Counted from the stretch's first letter, positions 27,518 to 35,893 are shown. The stretch: 36,215 nucleotides of DNA from BMS3BBIN04 sp964552465 (GCA_964552465.1 CAZKGR010000031.1:1-36215); one strand, 5' to 3'. Notes: a model not told the origin generated them from the letters alone. Translations and numbers: made by a program.

Positions 27518-27622
27518 GGGGACATCTTACCCCATTTAACTACATACAATGGTCGAACAAATATCCAGCAGAATCAGAAGACCGCGACGAGCAATGCTGG
27601 TTGTATGGGGTTAGGTGTCCCC
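27518..27622. repeat. 105-bp element with GGGGACA terminal inverted repeats
   Basis: The 18-base ends (27518-27535 and 27605-27622) are inverted copies matching at 16 positions: GGGGACATCTTACCCCAT versus the complement of ATGGGGTTAGGTGTCCCC. An inner stem CCAGCA (27565-27570) / TGCTGG (27595-27600) continues the fold. No coding capacity. The ends share GGGGACA with 14152-14178 and 15053-15080. It lies in the 500-bp gap between dinG and the next gene, which otherwise holds only the two hairpins below. Confidence 0.75.
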
Positions 27623-27629
27623 ATTGACA

Positions 27630-27654
27630 GGCCCGTGTTTGCTTGCAAACGCGG
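27630..27654. repeat. palindromic hairpin identical to the one in ligA
   Basis: 25 bases identical, in inverted orientation, to 7943-7967 inside ligA. Arms CCGTGTTTGC and GCAAACGCGG with a TT centre, all ten positions pairing if one G-T is allowed. It starts 7 bp after the 105-bp element. Confidence 0.85.
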
Positions 27655-27695
27655 TCACTCGAATGGTGCCCGTGATTATCCGTCGAAACTGATGC

Positions 27696-27718
27696 CCGCG
27701 GAAGCTGTGCTACCGCGG
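27696..27718. repeat. CCGYG-type palindromic hairpin
   Basis: CCGCGGAAGC, loop TGT, GCTACCGCGG: nine of ten pairs. The surrounding bases (ATGCCCGCGG ... GCTACCGCGG-CTCATCC, 27692-27725) recur in diverged form at 28754-28788 inside the next gene. A half-copy (GCCAACGCGG) may lie at 27748-27757. Confidence 0.7.
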
Positions 27719-27918
27719 CTCATCCGAACCGTAGATAACAAGGCTCCGCCAACGCGGGTGTATTTTACAAATTCGTGTAAGTTCGTTGATTGTTGGTACA
27801 TGCGAAACCATATTCCAGCTATGAAATGGTCAACGGACATCTACGACACGACACCCGGTTTGCCAAGGTGCGCGCCGCACCCGAGAAACCGGGCCACCCA
27901 GCCATTGGGGAAGTTAAG

Positions 27919-29385
27919 ATGAAATTCTATTTAGTGTTTTCGACAGCGCTTCTCCTGGTGACCCTGGGCAAAACTCAAGTGGTTCCACCCTTTGGTTTAT
28001 GCGCGAACATTTCACAAGGGGGGCAAGTAGAGCTCAACTTCGCGCCAAACAATCAGCCTGATTATTATGAGGACTTTGAAGAGATCTTTGCGCAAGATAT
28101 TGTATTACGAACTCCAGAATATGGTACGTTTATAGTAGAGAATGGGTATCTTGAGACCTATACTGAAGGATTACATACCTGGAATTCATTTTATTATACT
28201 CAGCAACTATTCAACGAATATACACTAGTTTTAACTATTACAAATGTTGATCATTTCAATGCAAGAGGAGTTATATTTAATACAAATGGACTATACTATG
28301 ACCCATTTTTTGAGGAAAGCAATTTTACGGGTTATACTTTCTTGTTTGGCTATCATCCAGCTTATGGTGGTGAATACTCTGTCGGTAAGTATTATAATGG
28401 ATTTTTCGTTTATGTAATTTACTGGACGCAAACAGATGTGATCAATATCGAAGATGGAGATATTAATACTCTGAAAGTTGTATCAAGTGATGGAATATTT
28501 GATTATTATATAAATGATATATACGTGGATACATTCCAGGATAATCAAATTCCATGGGGTTATGTTGGTGGCCTTTCCGGCGATGGGAATACCGTACGCT
28601 TTAACGAGATTTCCTGCACACGTGACGCCCAATTGATGGATCGTTCGATTGAGCCACGCCGTGGACGAGTCATTGAAGAGTGGCTCGATCCCGCCGGAAA
28701 CCCTACCGATCAGCCGCCACGCATGTCCGGTTGGCCGTGGGATGAGCCGGACGATGCCCGCGGGGCAGAAGACGCTACCACGGATCATCCCAAGAATTCA
28801 AGTCTCGCCAATCCGCGCCAGCAGAGCTTGCGCGGGCATCAACATGGAGTTCAAATCAATGAGCTGGACGAGTTCGTCGAATACCGTGTCTACCGCAACG
28901 GAAATCTGATCGGCACGACGCAGGACACCGTCTTCACCGACCAGTTGCCACAGTACGGTACGTACGACTACCATGTCACCGCATACTATGATCCCGAGGG
29001 TGAGTCAATCCCCAGCATCACGAAAACCGTCACCTGGCACCCCGTCACCTACGCCATCGATGGTGGAAATGTCATCCTTCCATCCTCCGGCGGCACAATC
29101 ACGTATTCGGCCCAACTGTTCAATGAGCTGCCGATTTCTTTCGCGAACGTCACCTACCGGACTTTCATCGCCGAACCGCCGTTTTACGAGCAGGTTTACG
29201 GTCCGTTGTTCGAACGCAATTTCACGCTCACGCCCGGCTGGTCGATAACCATCCCCGAAATGACGCAGGTCATCCCCGCTGGCGCCGTCGCAGGAATGTA
29301 CCTGTTCACCGGCAAACTGCTCTACAACAGCAACCCCGTGCGTGAACAGAGTTTCTACTTCCACAAAATGAGCGGCGGGGAATGA
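27919..29385 (+). CDS. mosaic exported protein with concanavalin-like and FN3-like modules
   Basis: 488 residues from the ATG at 27919, the only start giving a signal peptide (~1-19, MKFYLVF...GKTQ); an open frame upstream to 27790 is not protein-like. Residues ~40-235 form a beta-rich domain ending NTLKVVSSDG...YYINDIYVDTF...GYVGGLSGDGNTVRFNEISC, typical of concanavalin-like/DUF1080-type carbohydrate-binding folds. A polar linker (~237-310) contains two palindromic repeats in its DNA. Then come a fibronectin-III-like module (~312-375; EYRVYRNGNLIGTTQDT), similar to those of the subtilase, and a C-terminal beta domain (~380-488). DNA at ~28030-28610 is markedly AT-rich while the rest is GC-rich, so the first domain probably has a different origin. 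No catalytic residues recognised; probably a surface or secreted binding protein. Confidence 0.8.
   Translation: MKFYLVFSTALLLVTLGKTQVVPPFGLCANISQGGQVELNFAPNNQPDYYEDFEEIFAQDIVLRTPEYGTFIVENGYLETYTEGLHTWNSFYYTQQLFNEYTLVLTITNVDHFNARGVIFNTNGLYYDPFFEESNFTGYTFLFGYHPAYGGEYSVGKYYNGFFVYVIYWTQTDVINIEDGDINTLKVVSSDGIFDYYINDIYVDTFQDNQIPWGYVGGLSGDGNTVRFNEISCTRDAQLMDRSIEPRRGRVIEEWLDPAGNPTDQPPRMSGWPWDEPDDARGAEDATTDHPKNSSLANPRQQSLRGHQHGVQINELDEFVEYRVYRNGNLIGTTQDTVFTDQLPQYGTYDYHVTAYYDPEGESIPSITKTVTWHPVTYAIDGGNVILPSSGGTITYSAQLFNELPISFANVTYRTFIAEPPFYEQVYGPLFERNFTLTPGWSITIPEMTQVIPAGAVAGMYLFTGKLLYNSNPVREQSFYFHKMSGGE
28813..28835. repeat. CCGYG-type palindromic hairpin within the linker coding region
   Basis: CCGCGCCAGC, loop AGA, GCTTGCGCGG: nine of ten pairs, same layout as 27696-27718. 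In frame it encodes part of the linker (NPRQQSLRG). A more decayed relative of the 27692 repeat lies just upstream at 28754-28788. Confidence 0.65.
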
Positions 29386-29410
29386 AAGCTGTGAGCCGTG
29401 AGCAAACAAG

Positions 29411-29438
29411 AATCCCGGATTCGAGTGAATCCGGGATT
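29411..29438 (+). terminator. intrinsic terminator between convergent genes
   Basis: Perfect 12-base arms (AATCCCGGATTC and complement) with loop GAGT, followed by GACTTTTAAAA on the plus strand. It lies 25 bp after the exported-protein gene and 52 bp past the gcvPB stop, so it could serve both directions. Confidence 0.8.
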
Positions 29439-29489
29439 GACTTTTAAAATCCAGCATGTGGATGCTGGTTGCCCTTACGGACTTGGTGT

Positions 29490-30944
29490 TTAGCCAGCCG
29501 TCCAACGAACATTCGGTTTACGTGATGCGCCAGCTTCATCGAGCCGCTTGATCGGCGTGTTGTACGGCGCGTTGTGCAGGAATTCCGGATCGTTCTTTGC
29601 TTCTTCCGAGATCTGATGCATGATTTCGATAAACCGGTCGAGCGTTTCTTTAGTCTCAGTTTCGGTCGGTTCCATCATCATCGCTTCGTGCACAATCAGC
29701 GGGAAATAGACCGTTGGCGCGTGGATGCCGAAGTCGAGCAGACGTTTGGCGATGTCGAGTGCCCGGGCGCCGTTCTTCGCTTGTTTGTCGGCGCTGAAGA
29801 CGACTTCGTGCAGGCAGCGGTCCGGGAACGGTAGCTCGTAATCCTTCTGCAACAGGATGCGCAGGTAGTTGGCATTTGTGATTGCAGCCTTGGACACTTC
29901 TTCGAGTCCATCCTTGCCGGTCGCGAGGATATATATGTACGCGCGCAACAGGATCAGGAAGTTACCGTAGAAGCCCTGCATCTTACCGATGGCTTTGGGT
30001 CGCACCCAATCGTGAAAGAACATGTCTTCTTCTTTACGGATAACAGGCGTCGGCAGGTACGGTTCGAGCTTGCTGACGCAGCAGACTGGTCCTGCACCCG
30101 GACCACCACCACCGTGCGGCGTCGAAAATGTCTTATGCACGTTGATGTGCATGACATCAAAACCCATCTTCGCTGGCGCGGTGATGCCGAGCAGGGCGTT
30201 CAGGTTCGCACCGTCCATATACATGAAACCGCCAGCCTCATGTACGATCTTGGCGATCTCCTGGATGTTGCTTTCGAAGATCCCAAGTGTGTTCGGGTTG
30301 GTGATCATCATGCCGACGAGTCGATCATCCGCAGCTTTCTGCACTTCTTCCAGGTCAACAGTACCGTCGGGGCCAGATTTCAATTCAACGACTTCGCAGC
30401 CAGCGAAATTGATTGTCGCTGGATTTGTACCATGCGCTGAGTCGGGGATGATGACACGGTTGCGTTTGTGGTCACCTCGTTCTTCGTGATACTTGCGCAT
30501 CAGCAGCAAACCAGTCAGTTCGCCCGACGCGCCTGCTGGTGGCTGCAAAGTGACTGATGAAAAACCCGTGATTGCTTTTAACTGTTCACCTAGTTCATAG
30601 AGCACTTGCAATGCGCCCTGGGCGTATCGGGTCGGTGTGAACGGATGCAGTCCGGCGAAATCCGAATCCGAAGCAATCTGTTCATTCACCTTCGGATTGT
30701 ATTTCATCGTGCACGAACCGAGCGGGTAGAAATCCCGGTCGACATGGTGATTGAGATTCGAGAGGCGGTGAAAATGGCGGATGACCTCATTCTCACTTAC
30801 CTCGGGGAGTGGAGCGTCTTCCAGACGTTGCAAAGACTTCGGCAACGGTTTGGCTGCGGGTACATCAGCAACGGGGAGACGAACTCCTTTGCGTCCGGGT
30901 GCGGACAGTTCGTAGAGCAGTTTCTCCGGCATCGGGTTCTGCAT
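29490..30944 (-). CDS. gcvPB: glycine dehydrogenase (decarboxylating) subunit 2
   Basis: 484 residues, the usual size for the C-terminal half of a split P protein. It holds the PLP cofactor: NVHKTFSTPHGGGGPG contains the lysine, Lys271, that forms the Schiff base. Other conserved parts are HFHRLSNLNHHVDRDFYPLGSCTMKYNP near the start (quoted in pieces: LSNLNHHVDR, YPLGSCTMKYNP), PAGASGEL, DSAHGTNPA and the glycine-rich loop. The ATG at 30944 has AAGGA about ten bases upstream; a second ATG four codons on is possible. Its partner GcvPA and the H protein are encoded about 15 kb away on the other strand, so the complex is assembled from two separate transcripts. No glycine riboswitch was recognised upstream. 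Confidence 0.96.
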   Translation of the reverse strand: MQNPMPEKLLYELSAPGRKGVRLPVADVPAAKPLPKSLQRLEDAPLPEVSENEVIRHFHRLSNLNHHVDRDFYPLGSCTMKYNPKVNEQIASDSDFAGLHPFTPTRYAQGALQVLYELGEQLKAITGFSSVTLQPPAGASGELTGLLLMRKYHEERGDHKRNRVIIPDSAHGTNPATINFAGCEVVELKSGPDGTVDLEEVQKAADDRLVGMMITNPNTLGIFESNIQEIAKIVHEAGGFMYMDGANLNALLGITAPAKMGFDVMHINVHKTFSTPHGGGGPGAGPVCCVSKLEPYLPTPVIRKEEDMFFHDWVRPKAIGKMQGFYGNFLILLRAYIYILATGKDGLEEVSKAAITNANYLRILLQKDYELPFPDRCLHEVVFSADKQAKNGARALDIAKRLLDFGIHAPTVYFPLIVHEAMMMEPTETETKETLDRFIEIMHQISEEAKNDPEFLHNAPYNTPIKRLDEAGASRKPNVRWTAG

Positions 30945-31185
30945 CAGCAGGTATTCCTTGACTCTGAGTACGTTATCACACTAAATGGAGGGCATCAGCC
31001 TCACATCCGCCCTTTGCAAACGGGAAATTGAATATACAGTGTTAACATCAGTTTCGCAGTGAGCGCTCATTGCCTCTGAAGTCCATCTTATGTGCATCAC
31101 TTGATCGGAATTTGTATGGCAAATTGAAAGTGGATCCGCATATTTACAGGATTTGACAATCAAGCGAGGTCGGGCTAACTCTTCG
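30945..31185. other. divergent intergenic region, gcvPB side: no gene seen
   Basis: The 521-bp gap between gcvPB and secD divides into this part, in which I see no gene or convincing RNA, and the secD promoter and leader that follow. A TTGACA at 31153-31158 has only a poor TAACTC 17 bases on. On the minus strand TATATT near 31032 could be a gcvPB -10 box, but no -35 fits. Confidence 0.4.
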
Positions 31186-31214
31186 TTGACTCACCGCGTG
31201 CTTCCCTTTATATT
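31186..31214 (+). promoter_or_regulatory. strong sigma-70-type promoter upstream of secDF
   Basis: TTGACT (31186-31191) and TATATT (31209-31214) with exactly 17 bases between them, each five of six consensus. It is the best promoter in the window. Transcription would start near 31221, giving a leader of about 245 bases before secD. Confidence 0.7.
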
Positions 31215-31231
31215 CAGGGGTTCATTTCGAG

Positions 31232-31250
31232 CCGGTCCTCGTCGGACCGG
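31232..31250 (+). promoter_or_regulatory. hairpin at the start of the secD leader
   Basis: CCGGTCC, loop TCGTC, GGACCGG, then TTTCGTTT. It lies about 11 bases after the predicted transcription start. The shape is terminator-like, but so close to the promoter it more likely shields the 5' end or acts as an early attenuator. Function is inference. Confidence 0.55.
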
Positions 31251-31465
31251 TTTCGTTTGCAGGGAAGGGGCTGAACAAGTTCGGGAATGATAGTGGGGGC
31301 GGCTTGTGGAGACATGGAGCCTCCCTTCCTTCTTCTCAAGCAACTTCAGTTGAGTCCGGGCACTTCACCTCTTAACCTTGCGTGTCGCACATCAGACAAG
31401 GCCAGCCTACGCGATAAGATGTTCCGGGACTGGTTCAACTCCGCCTTCAGGCGCCAACAGACGTT

Positions 31466-33550
31466 ATGGTTCCAATGAAAGGTTCTCATCTTTTCCGCAC
31501 CCTGTTGATCGTCGCGCTAGTCGTGCTCGCGCTGGTGAATTTGTATCCCACCTACCGCGGCACCCAGCTCGAAGATGCTCTACAGGAAAAACTTGAGCGG
31601 ATCAGCGACGCCACTGACACCCCCGTCAAAGTCCTGCGTGAAGATATCTTCCGTTTCGACATTGACCTCGCCCATCGAATCCGGACAAACGAAAACTTGT
31701 CCCAGGATGAAAAGGATGAGCTGGTTGATCTCGTGGATGAGCTTCGTACGGATTTCTTCACCGAATTTGACGAAGTCAGTGATGAATCGATTAAACTCGG
31801 CCTCGACCTCCAGGGTGGTATGCACTTGGTGCTGGAAGTCAGCCTTGTCGATTTGATGGATCGTTTGGCGAAGAACACGGACGCGACATTCGAAGAGATT
31901 GCGGGTGCTGTCCGAACTGAACTCGCCAGTAATCCTACATCTGAGTTCGATCAGGTTGTGATGCAGGAATTCGCTGCCCGTGAAGTGCCGATGGCACGTT
32001 ACTTCGGCGATCCTCGTCAGTCCGACCGTGAGATTGTCCGCATGCTGCAAGAGCAGGCGGAAGAAGCGGTCAACCTGACTCTGACCAAACTCCGTAACCG
32101 TATCGACGAGTTCGGCGTAAGCGAACCGTCGATCACGCGTCAGGGCGCGCGCCGTATCGTGGTTGAGCTTCCTGGTGTACAGGATCCGTCGCGAGCACGA
32201 AGCTTGATTGGGCGAACAGCGCTGCTGGAGTTCCAGTTAGTTGCTGATCCGGAAGTGACCGCACGTGTCATTCGTGACATCGACAACGCTCTGGTTGACG
32301 ATGCTGATGGTCCGGATCTGGTCGCTGCTGACGACGCTGAAGAAGTAGTCGAACTTACAGATGAAACTGTTGCCGACGGCACTGGTGATGACGAAGCTGT
32401 GGCTGATGCGGAAGACCTGACTGGCACTGAACGGCTGTTTGGTGAAGGTGAAGACGGTGTTTCCGAAACGGGAAACACGTTTGATCCGAACCGTCCGTTC
32501 AGCAGCTTGCTCAGCCTGTTTGGCCGTCAGATGGTTGTGCTTCAAGCTGACCACGATCAGATAGAACGCATTCTCGGCCGTGAAGATATCCGCGCGCTGA
32601 TTCCTCCGGATTATGAATTCCTGTGGGGAAGCGCATCGCAGGAAGATCAGCAGGGCCGGTCGTTCACATACCTGTACCTGTTGAAAGAACGTGCTGAGCT
32701 TACCGGTAACGATCTGTCTGATGCACAGGTTACCATCGGTAGCGGGAGCCAGGATCCGACTCAGGCTGGTCAGGCCATCGTCACCTTGACGATGAAGCGT
32801 GAAGGCGCACGTACTTTTGCCCGTGTCACCGAAAACAACATCGGTGAGCAATTGGCAATCGTATTGGATGACAAGGTTCACATGGCGCCGAACATCCGTT
32901 CCCGGATTCCTGACGGTCGCGCGATTATTGAAGGTATGGAAAGCGTTGAAGAAGCCGACGATATCTCGATCGTTTTGCGTGCGGGTGCTTTGCCGGCTCC
33001 GGTGAATATCATCGAAGAACGGACTGTTGGTCCAAGCCTCGGTGAGGATTCGATCCGGGCAGGCACGATGAGTGCCATCGCTGGTCTGATTATTGTGATG
33101 GTCTTCATGGTCATCTACTACCGTGGAAGCGGGTTGGTCGCTGACCTTGCGTTGGTCCTGAATATGATCTTCCTGATGGCCGTGCTTGCGGGCTTTGGAT
33201 TCACATTGACGCTGCCAGGCATCGCAGGCATCATTCTGACTATCGGTATGGCTGTTGACGCGAACGTTCTGATTTTTGAACGTATTCGTGAAGAGCTACG
33301 TGCGGGTAAAACGACGTGGAACGCGGTGAAAAACGGTTTCGATCGCGCATTGGTCACCATTCTTGACGCGAACATTACCACTATGATCGCGGGTATCATC
33401 CTGTACCAGTTTGGTACTGGACCGATCCGCGGTTTCGCGCTCACATTGATGATCGGTATTACCGCTTCTGTTTTCACGGCTCTAGTTGTCAGCCGTGCAA
33501 TCTTCGATTACATCACCGCCCGTTGGTCGGTGAAAAAGCTGAGTATCTGA
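31466..33550 (+). CDS. secD: protein translocase subunit SecD
   Basis: 694 residues. SecD and SecF form a membrane complex that uses the proton gradient to pull proteins across after SecA. Seen: N-terminal membrane segment (~9-28), the P1 periplasmic region with DLQGGMHLVLEV (~112), and five C-terminal membrane helices from GTMSAIAGLIIVMVF on, with GMAVDANVLIFERIREE containing the conserved Asp-Ala-Asn. Odd: residues ~275-340 are a strongly acidic, low-complexity segment (DDADGPDLVAADDAEE, then DGTGDDEAVADAED) not usual in SecD. Start uncertain: ATGs at 31466 and 31475 both lack a clear ribosome binding site. yajC is not upstream as it is in many genomes. secF follows after 3 bp. Confidence 0.95.
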   Translation: MVPMKGSHLFRTLLIVALVVLALVNLYPTYRGTQLEDALQEKLERISDATDTPVKVLREDIFRFDIDLAHRIRTNENLSQDEKDELVDLVDELRTDFFTEFDEVSDESIKLGLDLQGGMHLVLEVSLVDLMDRLAKNTDATFEEIAGAVRTELASNPTSEFDQVVMQEFAAREVPMARYFGDPRQSDREIVRMLQEQAEEAVNLTLTKLRNRIDEFGVSEPSITRQGARRIVVELPGVQDPSRARSLIGRTALLEFQLVADPEVTARVIRDIDNALVDDADGPDLVAADDAEEVVELTDETVADGTGDDEAVADAEDLTGTERLFGEGEDGVSETGNTFDPNRPFSSLLSLFGRQMVVLQADHDQIERILGREDIRALIPPDYEFLWGSASQEDQQGRSFTYLYLLKERAELTGNDLSDAQVTIGSGSQDPTQAGQAIVTLTMKREGARTFARVTENNIGEQLAIVLDDKVHMAPNIRSRIPDGRAIIEGMESVEEADDISIVLRAGALPAPVNIIEERTVGPSLGEDSIRAGTMSAIAGLIIVMVFMVIYYRGSGLVADLALVLNMIFLMAVLAGFGFTLTLPGIAGIILTIGMAVDANVLIFERIREELRAGKTTWNAVKNGFDRALVTILDANITTMIAGIILYQFGTGPIRGFALTLMIGITASVFTALVVSRAIFDYITARWSVKKLSI

Positions 33551-33553
33551 GCC

Positions 33554-34474
33554 ATGTTCCAGATCTTTCGCGAAACACACTACGATTTCCAATCGAAGCG
33601 CCGTGGTGCATTCATGATCAGCAGCGCTCTGATTGTCATCGGGATAATTGCCACCATTGTCCGTGGCGGTCCGAACTACTCGATTGACTTCACCGGTGGT
33701 CTGCAGTCGATGCTGCGGTTTGAGACGCCGGTCGAACAAGGTCTTGTTCGCGACGCCGTCCTCGACATGGGATATGCGGACGCTGAAGTCAAGACGATCA
33801 CCGGTCGTGGACAACAGGACGTGATGATCCGCATTCCAGTTATCGATGGTGGAGAAGACATCAGCGATGCGCTGCAAAATGGACTTCAGGAACGTTTCCC
33901 TGACAATCCAATTACTGTGCGCAGCGTTGAAACTGTCGGTCCAAAGATCGGATATGAGCTGCGAAATGCTGCGATCCTCGCGATCTTGGCATCCTTGTTC
34001 TTCATCGTGATCTACATTAGCTGGCGGTTCAAGTACCGCTATGCTATTGCAGCGTTGGCGGCGTTGGCACATGACGTGTTAATCGTGTTCGGCTTGTTCT
34101 CGATCCTCAACCTGCAGATTAGCCTGGCAGTCATCGCAGCGTTCCTGACGATTGTTGGTTATTCGTTGAACGATACCATCGTTGTCTTTGACCGTATCCG
34201 CGAGAATGTGAAGAAGTTGCGCGCCAAAGGATTCCTTGATCAGGTAAATATTTCGATTAACGAAACCTTGTCACGTACTGTGCTTACATCGGGTACGACA
34301 TTGATCGTGGTTCTCATTCTCTACTTCTTCGGTGGAGCAGTGATTCATGATTTCGCGTTCGCACTTCTGGCTGGTGTGATTGTCGGTACGTATTCGTCGA
34401 TTTTCGTGGCGAGCCCTGTTCTTGTTGAATGGGATATCAAACGTCCAGACAAGAACTCGAAAAAACAGTTCTAA
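33554..34474 (+). CDS. secF: protein translocase subunit SecF
   Basis: 306 residues, starting 3 bp after the secD stop, so translation is surely coupled. Partner of SecD in the Sec export machinery. Seen: first membrane segment (~23-40), the conserved periplasmic YSIDFTGG, the GPKIGYELR motif before helix 2, and VGYSLNDTIVVFDRIREN, the signature of helices 4-5, with five more membrane segments in all. The C-terminus is basic and cytoplasmic. A strong terminator follows at 34493, so secDF is probably a two-gene transcript. The cell's secreted subtilase, lipoprotein and periplasmic proteins seen in this window would all depend on this route. Confidence 0.96.
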   Translation: MFQIFRETHYDFQSKRRGAFMISSALIVIGIIATIVRGGPNYSIDFTGGLQSMLRFETPVEQGLVRDAVLDMGYADAEVKTITGRGQQDVMIRIPVIDGGEDISDALQNGLQERFPDNPITVRSVETVGPKIGYELRNAAILAILASLFFIVIYISWRFKYRYAIAALAALAHDVLIVFGLFSILNLQISLAVIAAFLTIVGYSLNDTIVVFDRIRENVKKLRAKGFLDQVNISINETLSRTVLTSGTTLIVVLILYFFGGAVIHDFAFALLAGVIVGTYSSIFVASPVLVEWDIKRPDKNSKKQF

Positions 34475-34492
34475 CAAGTAGATGAGATTCCC

Positions 34493-34521
34493 AAAGCCCG
34501 GGAGCCTCCTGGGCTTTTTTT
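34493..34521 (+). terminator. intrinsic terminator after secDF
   Basis: GCCCGGGAG pairs with CTCCTGGGC (one G-T) and is followed by seven T. A textbook Rho-independent terminator, 21 bp after secF. The open frame of purA runs back into it, which argues against any purA start upstream of 34586. Confidence 0.93.
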
Positions 34522-34585
34522 GTGCGCTCGGAATCTCGGATCACATATTAATCCTGATGGTGACTCTTCACCGGAGGATGATCGC

Positions 34586-35890
34586 ATGGCAGTAACCGCC
34601 ATTGTAGGTTGTCAGTGGGGCGACGAAGGCAAGGGCAAGATCGTAGACCTGCTCAGTGAGCCGGCTGATCTCGTCGCACGTTATCAGGGTGGTCCAAACG
34701 CGGGTCATACCGTTGTCCACCAAGGTGAAGAGACTATTCTCCACCAGATCCCGTCTGGAATACTGCATCCAGATGTCATCTGCTTGCTTGGGAACGGTTC
34801 GGTCATCGATCCTCGAATTCTGTTTGACGAAATCGCTGAATTGGAACAGCGTGGTGTGAAAGTAGCTGGCAGGTTGTTCATCAGCCACAAAGCGCATTTG
34901 ATCATGCCGTATCACCGGGCAATAGATGAAGCGGCGGAACAAGCTGCTGGTAAGGGTAAGATCGGAACCACTGGACGCGGTATTGGTCCGGCTTATACCG
35001 ATAAATATCAGCGATGCGGTGTGCGAATCGTCGATCTTCTCGACCGGGATTACCTGGAAAAGAAACTGCGCGCCAACCTGCAGGAAAAGAACAAACTGCT
35101 TCGTGACTATTACAAAAGCAGCGAATTAGATGTCGACCGCATCATCGAAGAATACATCGATTTTGACAAGAAAGCGGATCCGTATATCAAGGATGTATCC
35201 GTCCTGCTGAATGAAGCAATTGATGATGGCAAGAGCGTGCTTCTCGAGGGTGCGCAGGGAACGTTGCTGGACATAGATCATGGGACGTATCCATTCGTCA
35301 CCAGTTCAAACCCGACCGCAGGTGCGGCGGCGTCGGGAACTGGAATCGGCCCACGTCGTATTGATCATGTGATCGGTGTAATGAAGGCGTACACGACGCG
35401 CGTTGGGAACGGCCCCTTCCCCACTGAGCTGGATGAACCACTGCAATCTGAGTTTCGCAAGTGGGGCGGCGAATACGGCGCTACAACTGGACGTGCCCGT
35501 CGCTGTGGATGGCTGGATCTCGTGATCGGTCGCTATTCCGCCCGAATCAATGGTCTGGACTCGTGGGCGATTACGAAGCTCGACGTGTTGAGTGAATTGG
35601 ACGAGATAAAGGTATGTACGTCCTATCATTATCAGGGACGCACGATCAAGCACTTCCCGGCTGAACCGTGGATTTTGGACGAAGTTACACCGATCTATGA
35701 TACATTACCTGGTTGGAAAGAAGATATCAGCGATGTACGTCGCTACAGCAATCTTCCCAACAACTGCCGGAACTATTTGGACTATATCCAGGAACAAACG
35801 AATGTTCCGATTGGACTGATCAGTGTCGGCGCTGAACGTGAAGCCTATGTCCCGCTCTCTGCTGCGGCGATCGGGTTACAAGAGAAGTAG
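34586..35890 (+). CDS. purA: adenylosuccinate synthetase
   Basis: 434 residues, standard size, from the ATG at 34586 with GGAGG eight bases upstream; an in-frame ATG at 34520 would start inside the terminator. It joins IMP and aspartate with GTP to make adenylosuccinate, the first step from IMP to AMP. Seen: the N-terminal P-loop-like GDEGKGKIVD with catalytic Asp, NAGHTV, GTTGRGIGPAY (IMP site), EGAQGTLLDIDHGTYPFVTSSN, GATTGRARRCGWLD, and the GTP-binding TKLDVL. All catalytic motifs are intact. No other purine genes are in the window. It probably has its own promoter between the secF terminator and the start, though none stands out. Confidence 0.97.
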   Translation: MAVTAIVGCQWGDEGKGKIVDLLSEPADLVARYQGGPNAGHTVVHQGEETILHQIPSGILHPDVICLLGNGSVIDPRILFDEIAELEQRGVKVAGRLFISHKAHLIMPYHRAIDEAAEQAAGKGKIGTTGRGIGPAYTDKYQRCGVRIVDLLDRDYLEKKLRANLQEKNKLLRDYYKSSELDVDRIIEEYIDFDKKADPYIKDVSVLLNEAIDDGKSVLLEGAQGTLLDIDHGTYPFVTSSNPTAGAAASGTGIGPRRIDHVIGVMKAYTTRVGNGPFPTELDEPLQSEFRKWGGEYGATTGRARRCGWLDLVIGRYSARINGLDSWAITKLDVLSELDEIKVCTSYHYQGRTIKHFPAEPWILDEVTPIYDTLPGWKEDISDVRRYSNLPNNCRNYLDYIQEQTNVPIGLISVGAEREAYVPLSAAAIGLQEK

Positions 35891-35893
35891 GTG

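Noticed and set aside
27605..27922. 105-codon open frame upstream of the mosaic exported protein
   Set aside because: It runs through the palindromic repeats and overlaps the true start of the next gene; the translation is low-quality and has no recognisable feature.
30945..31185. Glycine riboswitch upstream of gcvPB
   Set aside because: I looked for the paired aptamer core on the minus strand and did not see it; the same holds for the short gap before gcvH. A covariance search would be decisive.
31221..31465. Structured RNA gene such as SRP RNA, 6S RNA, tmRNA or RNase P RNA in the secD leader
   Set aside because: None of the conserved cores of these RNAs is recognisable; local hairpins alone do not support a call.
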